Under the pieces are notes generated by a model. The model saw only the letters and a program-made list of their open reading frames with translations, did no database searches and was not told the DNA's origin. Positions 7,849 through 15,005 of a stretch of DNA of 42,368 nucleotides are shown one piece after another. Positions within the stretch are counted from its first letter, which is position 1. Every line of letters starts with the position of its first letter. The stretch comes from an uncultured Erysipelotrichaceae bacterium (GTDB taxonomy: Bacteria > Bacillota_I > Bacilli_A > Erysipelotrichales > Erysipelotrichaceae). Location: contig CANSQL010000021.1 of NCBI GenBank assembly GCA_947649125.1, positions 1 to 42,368 of the forward strand. The letters are read 5' to 3'. The position numbers and the translations under genes were made by a program.

Positions 7849-8910
7849 ATGAGCTATCAATATACATTACAGCTGCACAGCGGTTCCTTTCAAAAAAGCA
7901 ATTATACATGGGAGGAAATCAAAGCAAAATGCGAACATATTTTAGCGCATATTCAAGTAAAACAAATGATTATCGGATGGAACAGTGATCCCGTGCTCAA
8001 TCAAAAGCTGTTGGATTATTTCCATGAAAAAGGAATCAGAGTACTGTTGTGGTTTCCGCTTTTATTACAGGAGAATGATGAGCGTGAATTAAAAAAGATG
8101 ATTGCCTGTGATGACAGTGAATCAGATTTTTGTTGTCCTACACATTTACATAATGCTCATGCATGCATCGCTTTATATGAAAAATATTTTGCGAAGCTGC
8201 CCTTTGACGGTGTATTTTTAGATAAGATTCGCTATGCGTCATTTTCACAAGGCTATGAGGCAGGCTTCGGCTGCTTCTGTGAGGAATGTAAAAAACAAAT
8301 GCATTCGGTTGATATCGATTATATCAAGACATTGATCGAAACGCATGATCTTCGTTTACTGCGCGGTGAATATGACCGTTACGGCAGATATCATTTCGCC
8401 GATTCTCAGGTGAATGCGTTTTATAAGCGCCGAGCACAGTTGATCAGTGATTTGGTATTTAAGCTTGCCGCCTATTTCAATTCCCGCAAACTGATTGTCG
8501 GAGCTGATTTGTTTGCGCCGATATTAGCCTATCATGTCGGACAGAATATCAAGGAAATTGCGAAGTATGTTGATTTTATAAAACCGATGATGTATACACA
8601 TACCAATGCACCGGCGGCGATTCCTTATGAGTATAATGTCTATTTGCGCAATTTTGAACACGCAGAGCCTTTTTCAAAGCATTTTCCGGGCGGTCCGCTT
8701 TCCAATAAATCACTGCGTTATCAGATGGATTTCATCAAAAATGTGCCGGCTACGGTGATTCCCGGCATTGAAATCAATCCGATTTCAGGTGTATGCGATG
8801 TGAATGCCGATTCCGTAAAGGAGCATTTGCGTATCTTTAATGAATTTCAAAATATTGCGCTGTGTTGGGACGTTATGCGTATGGATGATGCGATTCTGAC
8901 GGTTCTGTAG
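7849..8910 (+). CDS. Putative TIM-barrel glycoside hydrolase-like protein, cytoplasmic
   Basis: The protein has 353 residues; the start follows AAAGGAG with about 7 nt spacing. There is no signal peptide. Alternating strands and helices such as KQMIIGWN, IRVLLWFPLL, FDGVFLDKIRYAS and VDFIKPMMYT, with acidic residues at strand ends (FLDKIRY near residue 125; CWDVMRMDD near the C-terminus), fit a TIM barrel like the hypothetical glycosyl hydrolase families with the 'FDGIxLDxIRYP' signature. A CFCEECKK pair of cysteines near residue 143 may bind metal or be structural. Substrate and reaction cannot be read from the sequence. The gene is monocistronic and ends in a strong terminator. Confidence 0.7.
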   Translation: MSYQYTLQLHSGSFQKSNYTWEEIKAKCEHILAHIQVKQMIIGWNSDPVLNQKLLDYFHEKGIRVLLWFPLLLQENDERELKKMIACDDSESDFCCPTHLHNAHACIALYEKYFAKLPFDGVFLDKIRYASFSQGYEAGFGCFCEECKKQMHSVDIDYIKTLIETHDLRLLRGEYDRYGRYHFADSQVNAFYKRRAQLISDLVFKLAAYFNSRKLIVGADLFAPILAYHVGQNIKEIAKYVDFIKPMMYTHTNAPAAIPYEYNVYLRNFEHAEPFSKHFPGGPLSNKSLRYQMDFIKNVPATVIPGIEINPISGVCDVNADSVKEHLRIFNEFQNIALCWDVMRMDDAILTVL

Positions 8911-8948
8911 AGCGCTGTAACAGCAGTAAGTCTTATTATAAAAAATGC

Positions 8949-8975
8949 GGAAGGATGCGAATCCTTCCTTTTTTT
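8949..8975 (+). terminator. Rho-independent terminator of the TIM-barrel gene
   Basis: Stem GGAAGGAT (8949-8956) and ATCCTTCC (8961-8968) around GCGA, followed by seven T residues. Confidence 0.92.
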
Positions 8976-9015
8976 ACCGATAATGGATGGATGATGAAAT
9001 ACAACTTGAACCGTT

Positions 9016-9058
9016 TTAGGGAATTTTTGAGCATTGATTTATAAAATAAATTCCCTAA
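9016..9058. repeat. Inverted repeat with GGGAAT core at the 3' end of the fic gene
   Basis: Arms TTAGGGAATTT (9016-9026) and AAATTCCCTAA (9048-9058) are perfect complements 21 nt apart; the right arm contains the fic stop codon. The core TAGGGAAT is the same as in the inverted repeat at the gene's promoter (10009-10053). It lacks a T-run, so a regulatory or protein-binding role is as likely as termination. Confidence 0.75.
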
Positions 9059-9996
9059 TCAAACTTTCTCCATGCCTTATTACGCAGGAAATCATAAATT
9101 TCTCCGTTATCCTTATCCTCATAGTAACGAATCAATAATTGTTTAAATTCAGATACACTTTGATTGGGAATCACAAGTAATCCGCTTCCCTTCGATATTA
9201 AATAATGATTGGCAAATAACACTGCGCTGCGCTTATTTCCATCATTAAAAATTTGTGTTTTCATACAATAAAGACATAAAGAAATCGCAATATCGACAGG
9301 CTCCTTATTCGCTTGAACAAGCGCATTCAACTGTTCCTTTACCTGTGCTTCTATCGGCAGCGGCGGGATATAAAAGGTACCGCCGATCGTTACGGGAACA
9401 CCGCGAATACGCCCGCCGTACTGATAAAATCCTTCATTAACCAATCCGGCGATATGTGACAACAAAGAGTAGTCACTGGGATAGCTTAAAACATCCGGAT
9501 CCATAATGAATTCCCACGCATGTTTTAAATTAAGGATTTTTTGTACATCCTGTGCAGCAACACCGTAAATAAGACCGTTTTCTACGATATCCTCAGTTTG
9601 CGAAAAAGTCGTGCCGATTCCTTCCAACGCCGCTTGATCATAAATACTTGTCTTCATATTGATACGCGCAAACTGTATATTCAGCATCACTCGATTTGAT
9701 AATTCATTATCAGAATAGCCCATGAAAGCAAGCTGTTTTTCAATTTTACGTATTTGTTTTTTCAATTCCTTTGCCTGTTGCGCATTTTTCAGTAAAAAGG
9801 CATAAAGGTCCTCATTGTATACATCGATATACTCAGAAGTCAGCTTACCGGCTACACGTTTACGAATATATAAATACTTTTTATCATGGTTCGTTTTTAC
9901 TTCGGGTGTGCCGTCATAAGGCAGAAGCTTTAATCTTGCGTATAAATCTGCTTTTTGATGTAAAAGCTCTTGTATTTCATAATAATTATTATCCAT
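9055..9996 (-). CDS. Fic family protein with glutamine in place of the active-site histidine
   Basis: The protein has 313 residues from the ATG at 9996, which follows AGGAGG with 7 nt spacing; a longer frame to 10029 has no site. The Fic core is seen at 248-256: QIFNDGNKR, where the canonical motif is HPFx(D/E)GNGR and Doc has HIFNDANKR. Residue 248 is Gln, so ordinary AMP-transfer chemistry may be lost. An upstream ALEGIGTT at 123-130 resembles the (S/T)xxxE(G/N) inhibitory helix of class II Fic proteins. The N-terminal about 95 residues are a charged, coiled-coil-like helical region. The gene is monocistronic, with the same GGGAAT inverted repeat at its promoter and at its stop codon. The family is certain; activity and target are unknown. 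Confidence 0.88.
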   Translation of the reverse strand: MDNNYYEIQELLHQKADLYARLKLLPYDGTPEVKTNHDKKYLYIRKRVAGKLTSEYIDVYNEDLYAFLLKNAQQAKELKKQIRKIEKQLAFMGYSDNELSNRVMLNIQFARINMKTSIYDQAALEGIGTTFSQTEDIVENGLIYGVAAQDVQKILNLKHAWEFIMDPDVLSYPSDYSLLSHIAGLVNEGFYQYGGRIRGVPVTIGGTFYIPPLPIEAQVKEQLNALVQANKEPVDIAISLCLYCMKTQIFNDGNKRSAVLFANHYLISKGSGLLVIPNQSVSEFKQLLIRYYEDKDNGEIYDFLRNKAWRKFD

Positions 9997-10008
9997 AACA
10001 CGACCTCC

Positions 10009-10059
10009 TATAGGGAATATATTTAACAAAAATATAGCATATTATTCCCTATATAGCAA
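10009..10059 (-). promoter_or_regulatory. fic promoter with interleaved GGGAAT inverted-repeat operator
   Basis: On the minus strand TTGCTA (10059-10054) and TATATT (10036-10031) have 17-nt spacing. An 11-bp inverted repeat, TATAGGGAATA at 10009-10019 and TATTCCCTATA at 10043-10053, places one arm exactly within the spacer and the other between the likely start point and the ribosome binding site. This is the geometry of a repressor or autoregulator site. The same core recurs at the 3' end of the gene. Confidence 0.75.
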
Positions 10060-10069
10060 GTGAATAATG

Positions 10070-10090
10070 AAAAAGCATCACTAAGGATGC
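10070..10090 (-). terminator. Terminator of the ABC permease gene
   Basis: On the minus strand GCATC-CTTAGT-GATGC is followed by TTTTT (plus coordinates 10090 down to 10070). A larger alternative stem uses AGCATCA/TGATGCT with the copy near 10114-10121. It separates the permease from fic. Confidence 0.75.
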
Positions 10091-10124
10091 TCATTTCAAT
10101 CTCTAATTATGTCTGATGCTTTTC

Positions 10125-10865
10125 TTATGATTCGTTTTTTTCAAACAACCGCTTCATTTCCGTCAACAAACGATCTGCCGTAAACAGCAAGACAATGATC
10201 CAAACTGTCCACGCAAAGATACCTGCCGTATCTAAATCAAGCCGACACAGATTTAACTGTCTTCCGATGCCGTCATTGGCCTGTCCGAGAATTTCCGCCA
10301 TGATACCGACCTTTAACGCTAAGGAAATACCGATGGAAGCAGATGTATATAAACACCCTCTCAAATACGGCAAATAAACGTGTCTGACATCGAAAAGACG
10401 TGAACCCGGGTACAGCTTCATCACATCCGAATATTCCTTAGGACAGGCGCACAGGCCTTGATACAGATTCGTATACACGGTCGGAAACAAAATCAGAAAG
10501 CTGATTACAATCACACTTGTTTTCGGTGAGCACCAAAACAACACAATCAGTATATAAGAAATATTGGGAACACTTCTTGTGAGTAAAAGCAGCGGATATA
10601 AGTAATCAGCGATAACAGGATACAAATAAGTCAAAAGCGCTGTAATCAATGCTGTCAAAAGGGCAATGACAAAGCCGCTCAATACACGCAGAAAGGTAGA
10701 AAAAACCGCTGTATAAAACAGTTCATTTTGAAGCTGATTCAGCATTTTACTGCCTACAGCCATCGGTGAGGGCAATAAAACATCGTTAGCCAAGCCGACA
10801 GACAGTACTTGCCACAGCAGCAACAATATTACAAATGATAGTGTAATGCGTATTTTTCTGTTCAT
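10125..10865 (-). CDS. ABC transporter permease, SsuC/TauC-like (nitrate/sulfonate type)
   Basis: The protein has 246 residues. The ATG at 10865 is chosen because GAATGAGG lies about 6 nt upstream; the frame extends to 10925 but runs through the promoter. It shows about six hydrophobic segments, starting with ITLSFVILLLLWQVLSVGL, and the permease coupling-loop region near YSDVMKLYPGSRLFDVRHVYLP (the EAA-like sequence before the last segments). Such permeases import sulfonates, nitrate, thiamine precursors or similar small solutes with a lipoprotein binding protein and an ATPase. A binding protein gene lies just upstream, behind a terminator; no ATPase gene is in the window. The substrate is unknown. 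Confidence 0.85.
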   Translation of the reverse strand: MNRKIRITLSFVILLLLWQVLSVGLANDVLLPSPMAVGSKMLNQLQNELFYTAVFSTFLRVLSGFVIALLTALITALLTYLYPVIADYLYPLLLLTRSVPNISYILIVLFWCSPKTSVIVISFLILFPTVYTNLYQGLCACPKEYSDVMKLYPGSRLFDVRHVYLPYLRGCLYTSASIGISLALKVGIMAEILGQANDGIGRQLNLCRLDLDTAGIFAWTVWIIVLLFTADRLLTEMKRLFEKNES

Positions 10866-10888
10866 ATCGAGCCTCATTCCATAACAAT

Positions 10889-10917
10889 AGGATAGCAGTT
10901 TTTCATTTATTTGACAA
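10889..10917 (-). promoter_or_regulatory. Promoter of the ABC permease gene
   Basis: On the minus strand TTGTCA (10917-10912) and TATCCT (10894-10889) are 17 nt apart, between the terminator of the binding-protein gene and the permease start. The permease can therefore be transcribed apart from the thrS operon. Confidence 0.6.
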
Positions 10918-10930
10918 GTAAACATTCCAT

Positions 10931-10969
10931 AAAAAACAGATACAGTCGCATAAATAACTGTATCCGTTT
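10931..10969 (-). terminator. Terminator after the binding-protein gene (end of thrS operon)
   Basis: On the minus strand AAACGGATACAGT (10969-10957) pairs with ACTGTATCTGTTT (one G-T pair) around a 10-nt loop and runs into a T-tract at 10936-10931. It should end most transcripts that began at the T-box promoter. Confidence 0.85.
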
Positions 10970-10974
10970 AATTG

Positions 10975-11856
10975 TTAGATCAACATACTCTCATCAAAGA
11001 CGATCTTAAAAAGCTTTAAGAACTCCGCAATATCATTTGTTACTTCATCTGCCTTCACAAACTTAAGATTTTGACGCTGCCAAGAGGCAAGCGCAATTTT
11101 CGCATTAGGAATGCCGAGCTGATCGGCTCCGATCTTTTCGATATATGCACTCACCTTTTGTTCATCCTTACAGCCTTCATTCAAGAAAGCTTCAATATCC
11201 TGCAGAACAGAAGCAGTCTTATCTTTATCCTTCACAAAGATTGCCGCCTGCGGATAACCCTTTTGATGATCCTTGGACTCCTTTTCCTGCAGATCGATCA
11301 AAACCGAAAGCTCGATTCCCTTTTCCTTTGCCTTTGCGATCGTGGCGGTTGCGGCAGGCTCCGCCAAAAGTCCGGCCTTTACCTTACCGCTCAACAGCTG
11401 TGCCTGTACATCCTGAACACTGCTGAGATAAGTGACATTATCAATATTCGCATAAGTGCTCAGAATTTTACCGGGAACGGCATTTTCTCCGAAGGCTGCG
11501 AAGGAATCGCCGTTTTTATACGCTGCATCACCGACGACATAAAGATTTCCCCATGTGATGACGGCAGCCAAGCGATAAGGTGTAGCTTCTTTTTCCATCA
11601 GCTTCGCCCCCAAATTGATCGGTGCGATAATTACATCATAGCTGCCGTCGCTCTTGATCAGTTCTGCGCTTAACGGATCACTGCCCGAAACAGTGTCAAC
11701 AGTTACATTTTCCTTGTCGCTTAAAGAAAGTGTTGCCAAAGCAGGTGCTCCCTGCGGGGCAAGGACAGAAATCGGCTCCTGCTTATTATCCGCCTTCGTA
11801 CAAGCACAAAGCGTGATAAGCAAGCAAGCTGCCAGTAATTTACCTAAACGCTTCAT
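10975..11856 (-). CDS. Lipoprotein substrate-binding protein of an ABC transporter, NitT/TauT-like
   Basis: The protein has 293 residues. A lipoprotein signal peptide ends in LCAC, making Cys19 the likely lipid-modified residue. After it come alternating segments typical of the SBP type II fold (ISVLAPQGAPALATL, YDVIIAPINLG, YRLAAVITWGNLYVVG, KAGLLAEPAATATI). The start codon overlaps the thrS stop in TAATG, with GGAGG 9 nt upstream, so the gene is translationally coupled to thrS and should be under the thrS T-box. The cognate permease is likely the next gene, which has its own promoter. The ligand cannot be read; control by threonyl-tRNA charging hints at an amino-acid link (inference). Confidence 0.85.
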   Translation of the reverse strand: MKRLGKLLAACLLITLCACTKADNKQEPISVLAPQGAPALATLSLSDKENVTVDTVSGSDPLSAELIKSDGSYDVIIAPINLGAKLMEKEATPYRLAAVITWGNLYVVGDAAYKNGDSFAAFGENAVPGKILSTYANIDNVTYLSSVQDVQAQLLSGKVKAGLLAEPAATATIAKAKEKGIELSVLIDLQEKESKDHQKGYPQAAIFVKDKDKTASVLQDIEAFLNEGCKDEQKVSAYIEKIGADQLGIPNAKIALASWQRQNLKFVKADEVTNDIAEFLKLFKIVFDESMLI

Positions 11857-13586
11857 TATCGTTTTTCCTCCGCCTCTGCTTGAAGCAGCGCTACACAGTC
11901 CTTCAATGAAACCGTAACACTGTCCTTAGACATCGCACGACGAATCGTCACTGTTTCGTCCTGTGCTTCCCCGTCGCCGACAACGATTTCCACCGGAATT
12001 TTATTCATCTGTGCCTCGCGGATACGATAACCCAGCTTTTCATTTCTGGCATCTACACTGCTTCTGAAGCCGTTATTTAACAGCACCTCATTCACCTTGT
12101 TCGCATAGTCCGCATGGCGTTCATGATGCACCGGCACAACGACAACCTGCTTCGGTGCCAGCCATAACGGAAAATGTCCCGCATAATGCTCAATCAAAAT
12201 ACCGATAAAGCGCTCGATCGAACCGAAAATAACACGATGCACCATGATCGGACGCACACGCTTGCCGTCCTTATCCACATACGTAATATCAAAGCGCTCC
12301 GGCAGATTCATATCAAGCTGAATCGTACCGCATTGCCATACACGCCCCAAGGAATCCTTGATATGGAAATCCAGCTTAGGACCGTAGAAGGCACCGTCAC
12401 CCGGATTCACTCGATAGGACTTGCCTGCATGCTCACAGGCAGCCATCAAAGCCGCTTCACTTTTCTCCCATACCTCTAAAGAACCGATATACTTTTCCTG
12501 CGGACGAGTGGAAAGCTCAATTTCATAAGTTAAATTAAAAATCTTATAGAAGCTGTCAATGAAATGAATCAGCTCAATGACCTCACTTTCAATCTGATCC
12601 TCACGCATATAAATATGAGCATCATCCTGAGTGAAGGTTCTGACTCTGAACAAGCCGTTTAAAGCGCCGCTTGCCTCATGACGGTGCACCTGACCAAGCT
12701 CACCCATGCGCATCGGCATGTCCTTATAAGAATGCAGACCGTTTTTAAACACCAACAAAGAACCCGGACAATTCATCGGCTTGATCGCAAATTCACGCTC
12801 ATCAACCGCTGAGGTATACATATTCTCTGCATAGTTCTGCCAATGTCCGCTCGTTTCCCAAAGCTCCTTGCTCATCATGATCGGCGTCTTGATAAACGTA
12901 TAGCCGCGCTTTGTATGCTCCTCATACCAAAACTGCTCCAAAATATTACGAACGATCATCCCGTTTGGTAAAAAGAACGGCATACCGGGCGCATACTCGC
13001 TCATCATAAATAAGCCCATTTCTCTGCCGAGCTTTTTATGATCGCGCTTTTTCGCTTCCTCAAGCAGCGTCAAATGCTCCTCTAGCTCCTCTTTGGTTTC
13101 AAAGCATACACCGTAAATACGCTGCAGCATTTTATTATTCGCATCCCCTTTAAAATAAGCACCGGAATGCTTTGTCAGCTTAAAGTTCTTACACAGCTTC
13201 ACGCTTTCGACATGCGGACCGCGGCATAGATCCACAAACTCACCTTGGCGATATGCAGTAATCGTACCGTCCTCTAAATCCTGAATCAGCTCCAGCTTGT
13301 AAGGATCATCACCGAACAGCTCCAATGCCTCTGCCTTCGTAATCTCCTCACGAATGATACGCTTCCCGTCCTTGGCAATCTTTTTCATTTCCTTTTCGAT
13401 TTTCGCCAAATCCTCGTCCTTGATCACATCATCGCCTAAATCAATATCATAGTAAAAGCCCTCAGATACAACAGGCCCTACCCAAAACTTTGCCTGCGGA
13501 TACAGGCGCTTTACTGCCTGCGCCATCATATGTGCACAGGAATGATTCAAAACACTCAGCTTTGCATCTTCTTTAAAATCTACCAT
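11856..13586 (-). CDS. thrS: Threonyl-tRNA synthetase lacking the N-terminal TGS domain
   Basis: The protein has 576 residues from the ATG at 13586, preceded by AAGGAG at 6 nt. The open frame continues upstream but that stretch is the T-box leader. The editing domain comes first: HSCAH at 15-19 and CRGPH at 121-125 are its HxxxH and CxxxH elements. The class II catalytic core follows, with zinc ligands C273, H324 and H450, motif 2 around FRVRTFTQDDAHIY (313-326) and motif 3 around HRVIFGSIERF (450-460). The anticodon-binding domain spans about 475-576. Typical bacterial ThrRS is about 640 residues and starts with a TGS domain of about 60 residues; this one begins directly with the editing domain. 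It is first in a two-gene operon. Confidence 0.97.
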   Translation of the reverse strand: MVDFKEDAKLSVLNHSCAHMMAQAVKRLYPQAKFWVGPVVSEGFYYDIDLGDDVIKDEDLAKIEKEMKKIAKDGKRIIREEITKAEALELFGDDPYKLELIQDLEDGTITAYRQGEFVDLCRGPHVESVKLCKNFKLTKHSGAYFKGDANNKMLQRIYGVCFETKEELEEHLTLLEEAKKRDHKKLGREMGLFMMSEYAPGMPFFLPNGMIVRNILEQFWYEEHTKRGYTFIKTPIMMSKELWETSGHWQNYAENMYTSAVDEREFAIKPMNCPGSLLVFKNGLHSYKDMPMRMGELGQVHRHEASGALNGLFRVRTFTQDDAHIYMREDQIESEVIELIHFIDSFYKIFNLTYEIELSTRPQEKYIGSLEVWEKSEAALMAACEHAGKSYRVNPGDGAFYGPKLDFHIKDSLGRVWQCGTIQLDMNLPERFDITYVDKDGKRVRPIMVHRVIFGSIERFIGILIEHYAGHFPLWLAPKQVVVVPVHHERHADYANKVNEVLLNNGFRSSVDARNEKLGYRIREAQMNKIPVEIVVGDGEAQDETVTIRRAMSKDSVTVSLKDCVALLQAEAEEKR

Positions 13587-13823
13587 AGCTATCTCCTTCC
13601 AAAATAAAAAGACTGAAAGTAAAGGACGATCAGTCTGACTCGTGGTACCACCTTTGTTCATAGATTGCTCTATGCACTCATTCATTGTAACGGAATTACC
13701 GGCACACCCTTTCAGGGGCAGCTCCAAGGGAGTAAGCAATAAGCTTTTCAATGGTTTTACACCGACCAACCATCTCTCTGTATCAAGGGATTATCACTCA
13801 TATCCTTATCATAGCTTTTATTT
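13587..13823 (-). ncRNA. T-box leader (threonine) upstream of thrS
   Basis: The leader has the T-box sequence AAAGGTGGTACCACG (about 13655-13641), which forms the antiterminator and contacts uncharged tRNA. A competing terminator follows, AGACTGA/TCAGTCT then TTTTT, ending near 13605. In the 5' part, ACAGAGAGATGG (about 13782-13771) and GGTGTAAAACC match the distal stem I elements of T-box RNAs. An ACT triplet at 13733-13731 lies about where the threonine specifier is expected; this assignment is tentative. Uncharged tRNA-Thr should allow read-through into thrS and the transporter binding protein gene. Confidence 0.9.
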
Positions 13824-13829
13824 ATAACA

Positions 13830-13858
13830 TTTATACAACAAAACCGTTTATTTGTCAA
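13830..13858 (-). promoter_or_regulatory. Promoter of the thrS operon
   Basis: On the minus strand TTGACA (13858-13853) and TATAAA (13835-13830) are 17 nt apart, placing the start of transcription just ahead of the T-box stem I. Confidence 0.88.
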
Positions 13859-14211
13859 TGGATTGGCATTTTATTTCGATGAAAGTCTTGATCAGCAATG
13901 ACAGAAATGCCTTTACTTAAAAAATACTTGTCACTACGGTCCTTCCTCATGCAATATCAAAATCGCTGTCATCGATTGCTTTATCTGCTTTTTACTTCCC
14001 TTTTTTGATTATCCTTTAAAATACACAGATTATTGTTTTAGCTATTTTCACTGAGATAGTGAAAAATTAAGAATTTGATAAAATATAATTTTTATGTTCC
14101 AAATTATACAATTTAATTATATAATATAGAGTATAATAATATAAATATAATTATTATACATAAAGATAAAAAAATTCAACATGAATACTGTATTTTTTTC
14201 TGATTATTAAT
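13859..14211. other. Gene-free AT-rich stretch
   Basis: No convincing gene is seen here on either strand. The part from about 14050 to 14200 is extremely AT-rich, with runs such as ATAATATAAATATAATTATT. A 31-codon minus-strand frame ending beside the thrS promoter has no ribosome binding site and is not called. The stretch separates the minus-strand thrS operon from the plus-strand recombinase gene. Confidence 0.6.
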
Positions 14212-14260
14212 TGTAACATCACAAAAAATGTTACAGTTATCCATAAAAAAGTGATAAAAT
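14212..14260 (+). promoter_or_regulatory. Probable recombinase promoter with inverted repeat
   Basis: TGTAACAT (14212-14219) and ATGTTACA (14228-14235) form an 8-bp inverted repeat. A candidate -35 TTACAG overlaps its right arm, and TAAAAT follows 18 nt downstream, near 14255-14260. The repeat may be an operator or recombinase-binding site. Confidence 0.45.
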
Positions 14261-14349
14261 AGTAGCGAAAGCGATTCAGCGCAAGCAATGTCTGTTACAG
14301 GAATATGAAATACGGTGTATTTGGTATCGTATAAGTAAAGAGGTGTCTT

Positions 14350-14985
14350 ATGAGAAAAACGTATGGTTATGTTCGTGTATCCTCAAAGGATCAAAATGAA
14401 GCAAGGCAATATTTGGATTTGATTGAATTCGGAATCGATGAAAAAAATATCTATATGGATAAGCTCAGCGGTAAGGATTTCAATCGTCCCTCTTATCATC
14501 GGCTAGTCTATAAGAAGCTGAAATCAGGCGATCTGTTGGTAATCAAAAGCATCGATCGTCTGGGCAGGAATTATAATGAGATTCTGCAGGAATGGAAGTA
14601 TATCACAAAGGAAAAAAATGTCGATATCAAAATACTGGATATGCCGTTATTGGATACGGACCAAAATAAGGATTTGATCGGTACGCTGATCGGTGATATC
14701 GTATTACAGCTGTTGTCTTTCGTGGCTGAAAACGAACGTGTCAATATTCATCAGCGACAGGCGGAAGGAATCAGAGCGGCAAAGCTGAGAGGAGTTCGCT
14801 TCGGACGTCCGGAAATTGAGCTGCCGGATGATTTTGAGGATATCTTGGATACATGGCAAGGCGGAGGTTTGGCTTCTAAGGATGCAATTGCGATATCCGG
14901 TTTAAAGTACAGCACCTTTTATAAGAAAGCGAAAATCGTTCGTGAGCGAAAAGAAAAAGAAATCGAAATACCTACACAAGGGTAA
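14350..14985 (+). CDS. Serine recombinase of the resolvase/invertase family
   Basis: The protein has 211 residues, a typical small serine recombinase. The N-terminal catalytic domain begins YGYVRVSSKDQNEARQ (residues 5-20), with the nucleophilic serine in the VSS motif and the conserved DRLGRN arginine region near residues 75-80. The long E helix covers about 115-150 (IVLQLLSFVAENERVNIHQR). A C-terminal helix-turn-helix is seen near 170-195 (GLASKDAIAISGLKYSTFYKKAK). AGAGGTG precedes the start by about 4-5 nt. No inverted repeats of a transposon and no transposase are nearby, so its substrate, whether inversion, resolution or a lost mobile element, is unclear. Confidence 0.93.
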   Translation: MRKTYGYVRVSSKDQNEARQYLDLIEFGIDEKNIYMDKLSGKDFNRPSYHRLVYKKLKSGDLLVIKSIDRLGRNYNEILQEWKYITKEKNVDIKILDMPLLDTDQNKDLIGTLIGDIVLQLLSFVAENERVNIHQRQAEGIRAAKLRGVRFGRPEIELPDDFEDILDTWQGGGLASKDAIAISGLKYSTFYKKAKIVRERKEKEIEIPTQG

Positions 14986-15005
14986 ATCGATTCCTTTTTT
15001 TATGA

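Noticed and set aside
11071-11673. 200-codon plus-strand frame
   Set aside because: It lies opposite the lipoprotein binding-protein gene and lacks a ribosome site and any family signature.
13587-13769. N-terminal extension of thrS by 61 codons
   Set aside because: This stretch is the T-box leader; the start at 13586 has a good ribosome site and matches the start of the editing domain.
13862-13957. 31-codon minus-strand frame between thrS promoter and the AT-rich gap
   Set aside because: No ribosome binding site and no recognisable protein; overlaps the promoter region.
14231-14245. Possible DnaA box (TTATCCATA) near the recombinase promoter
   Set aside because: A single imperfect match without further copies or origin genes nearby.
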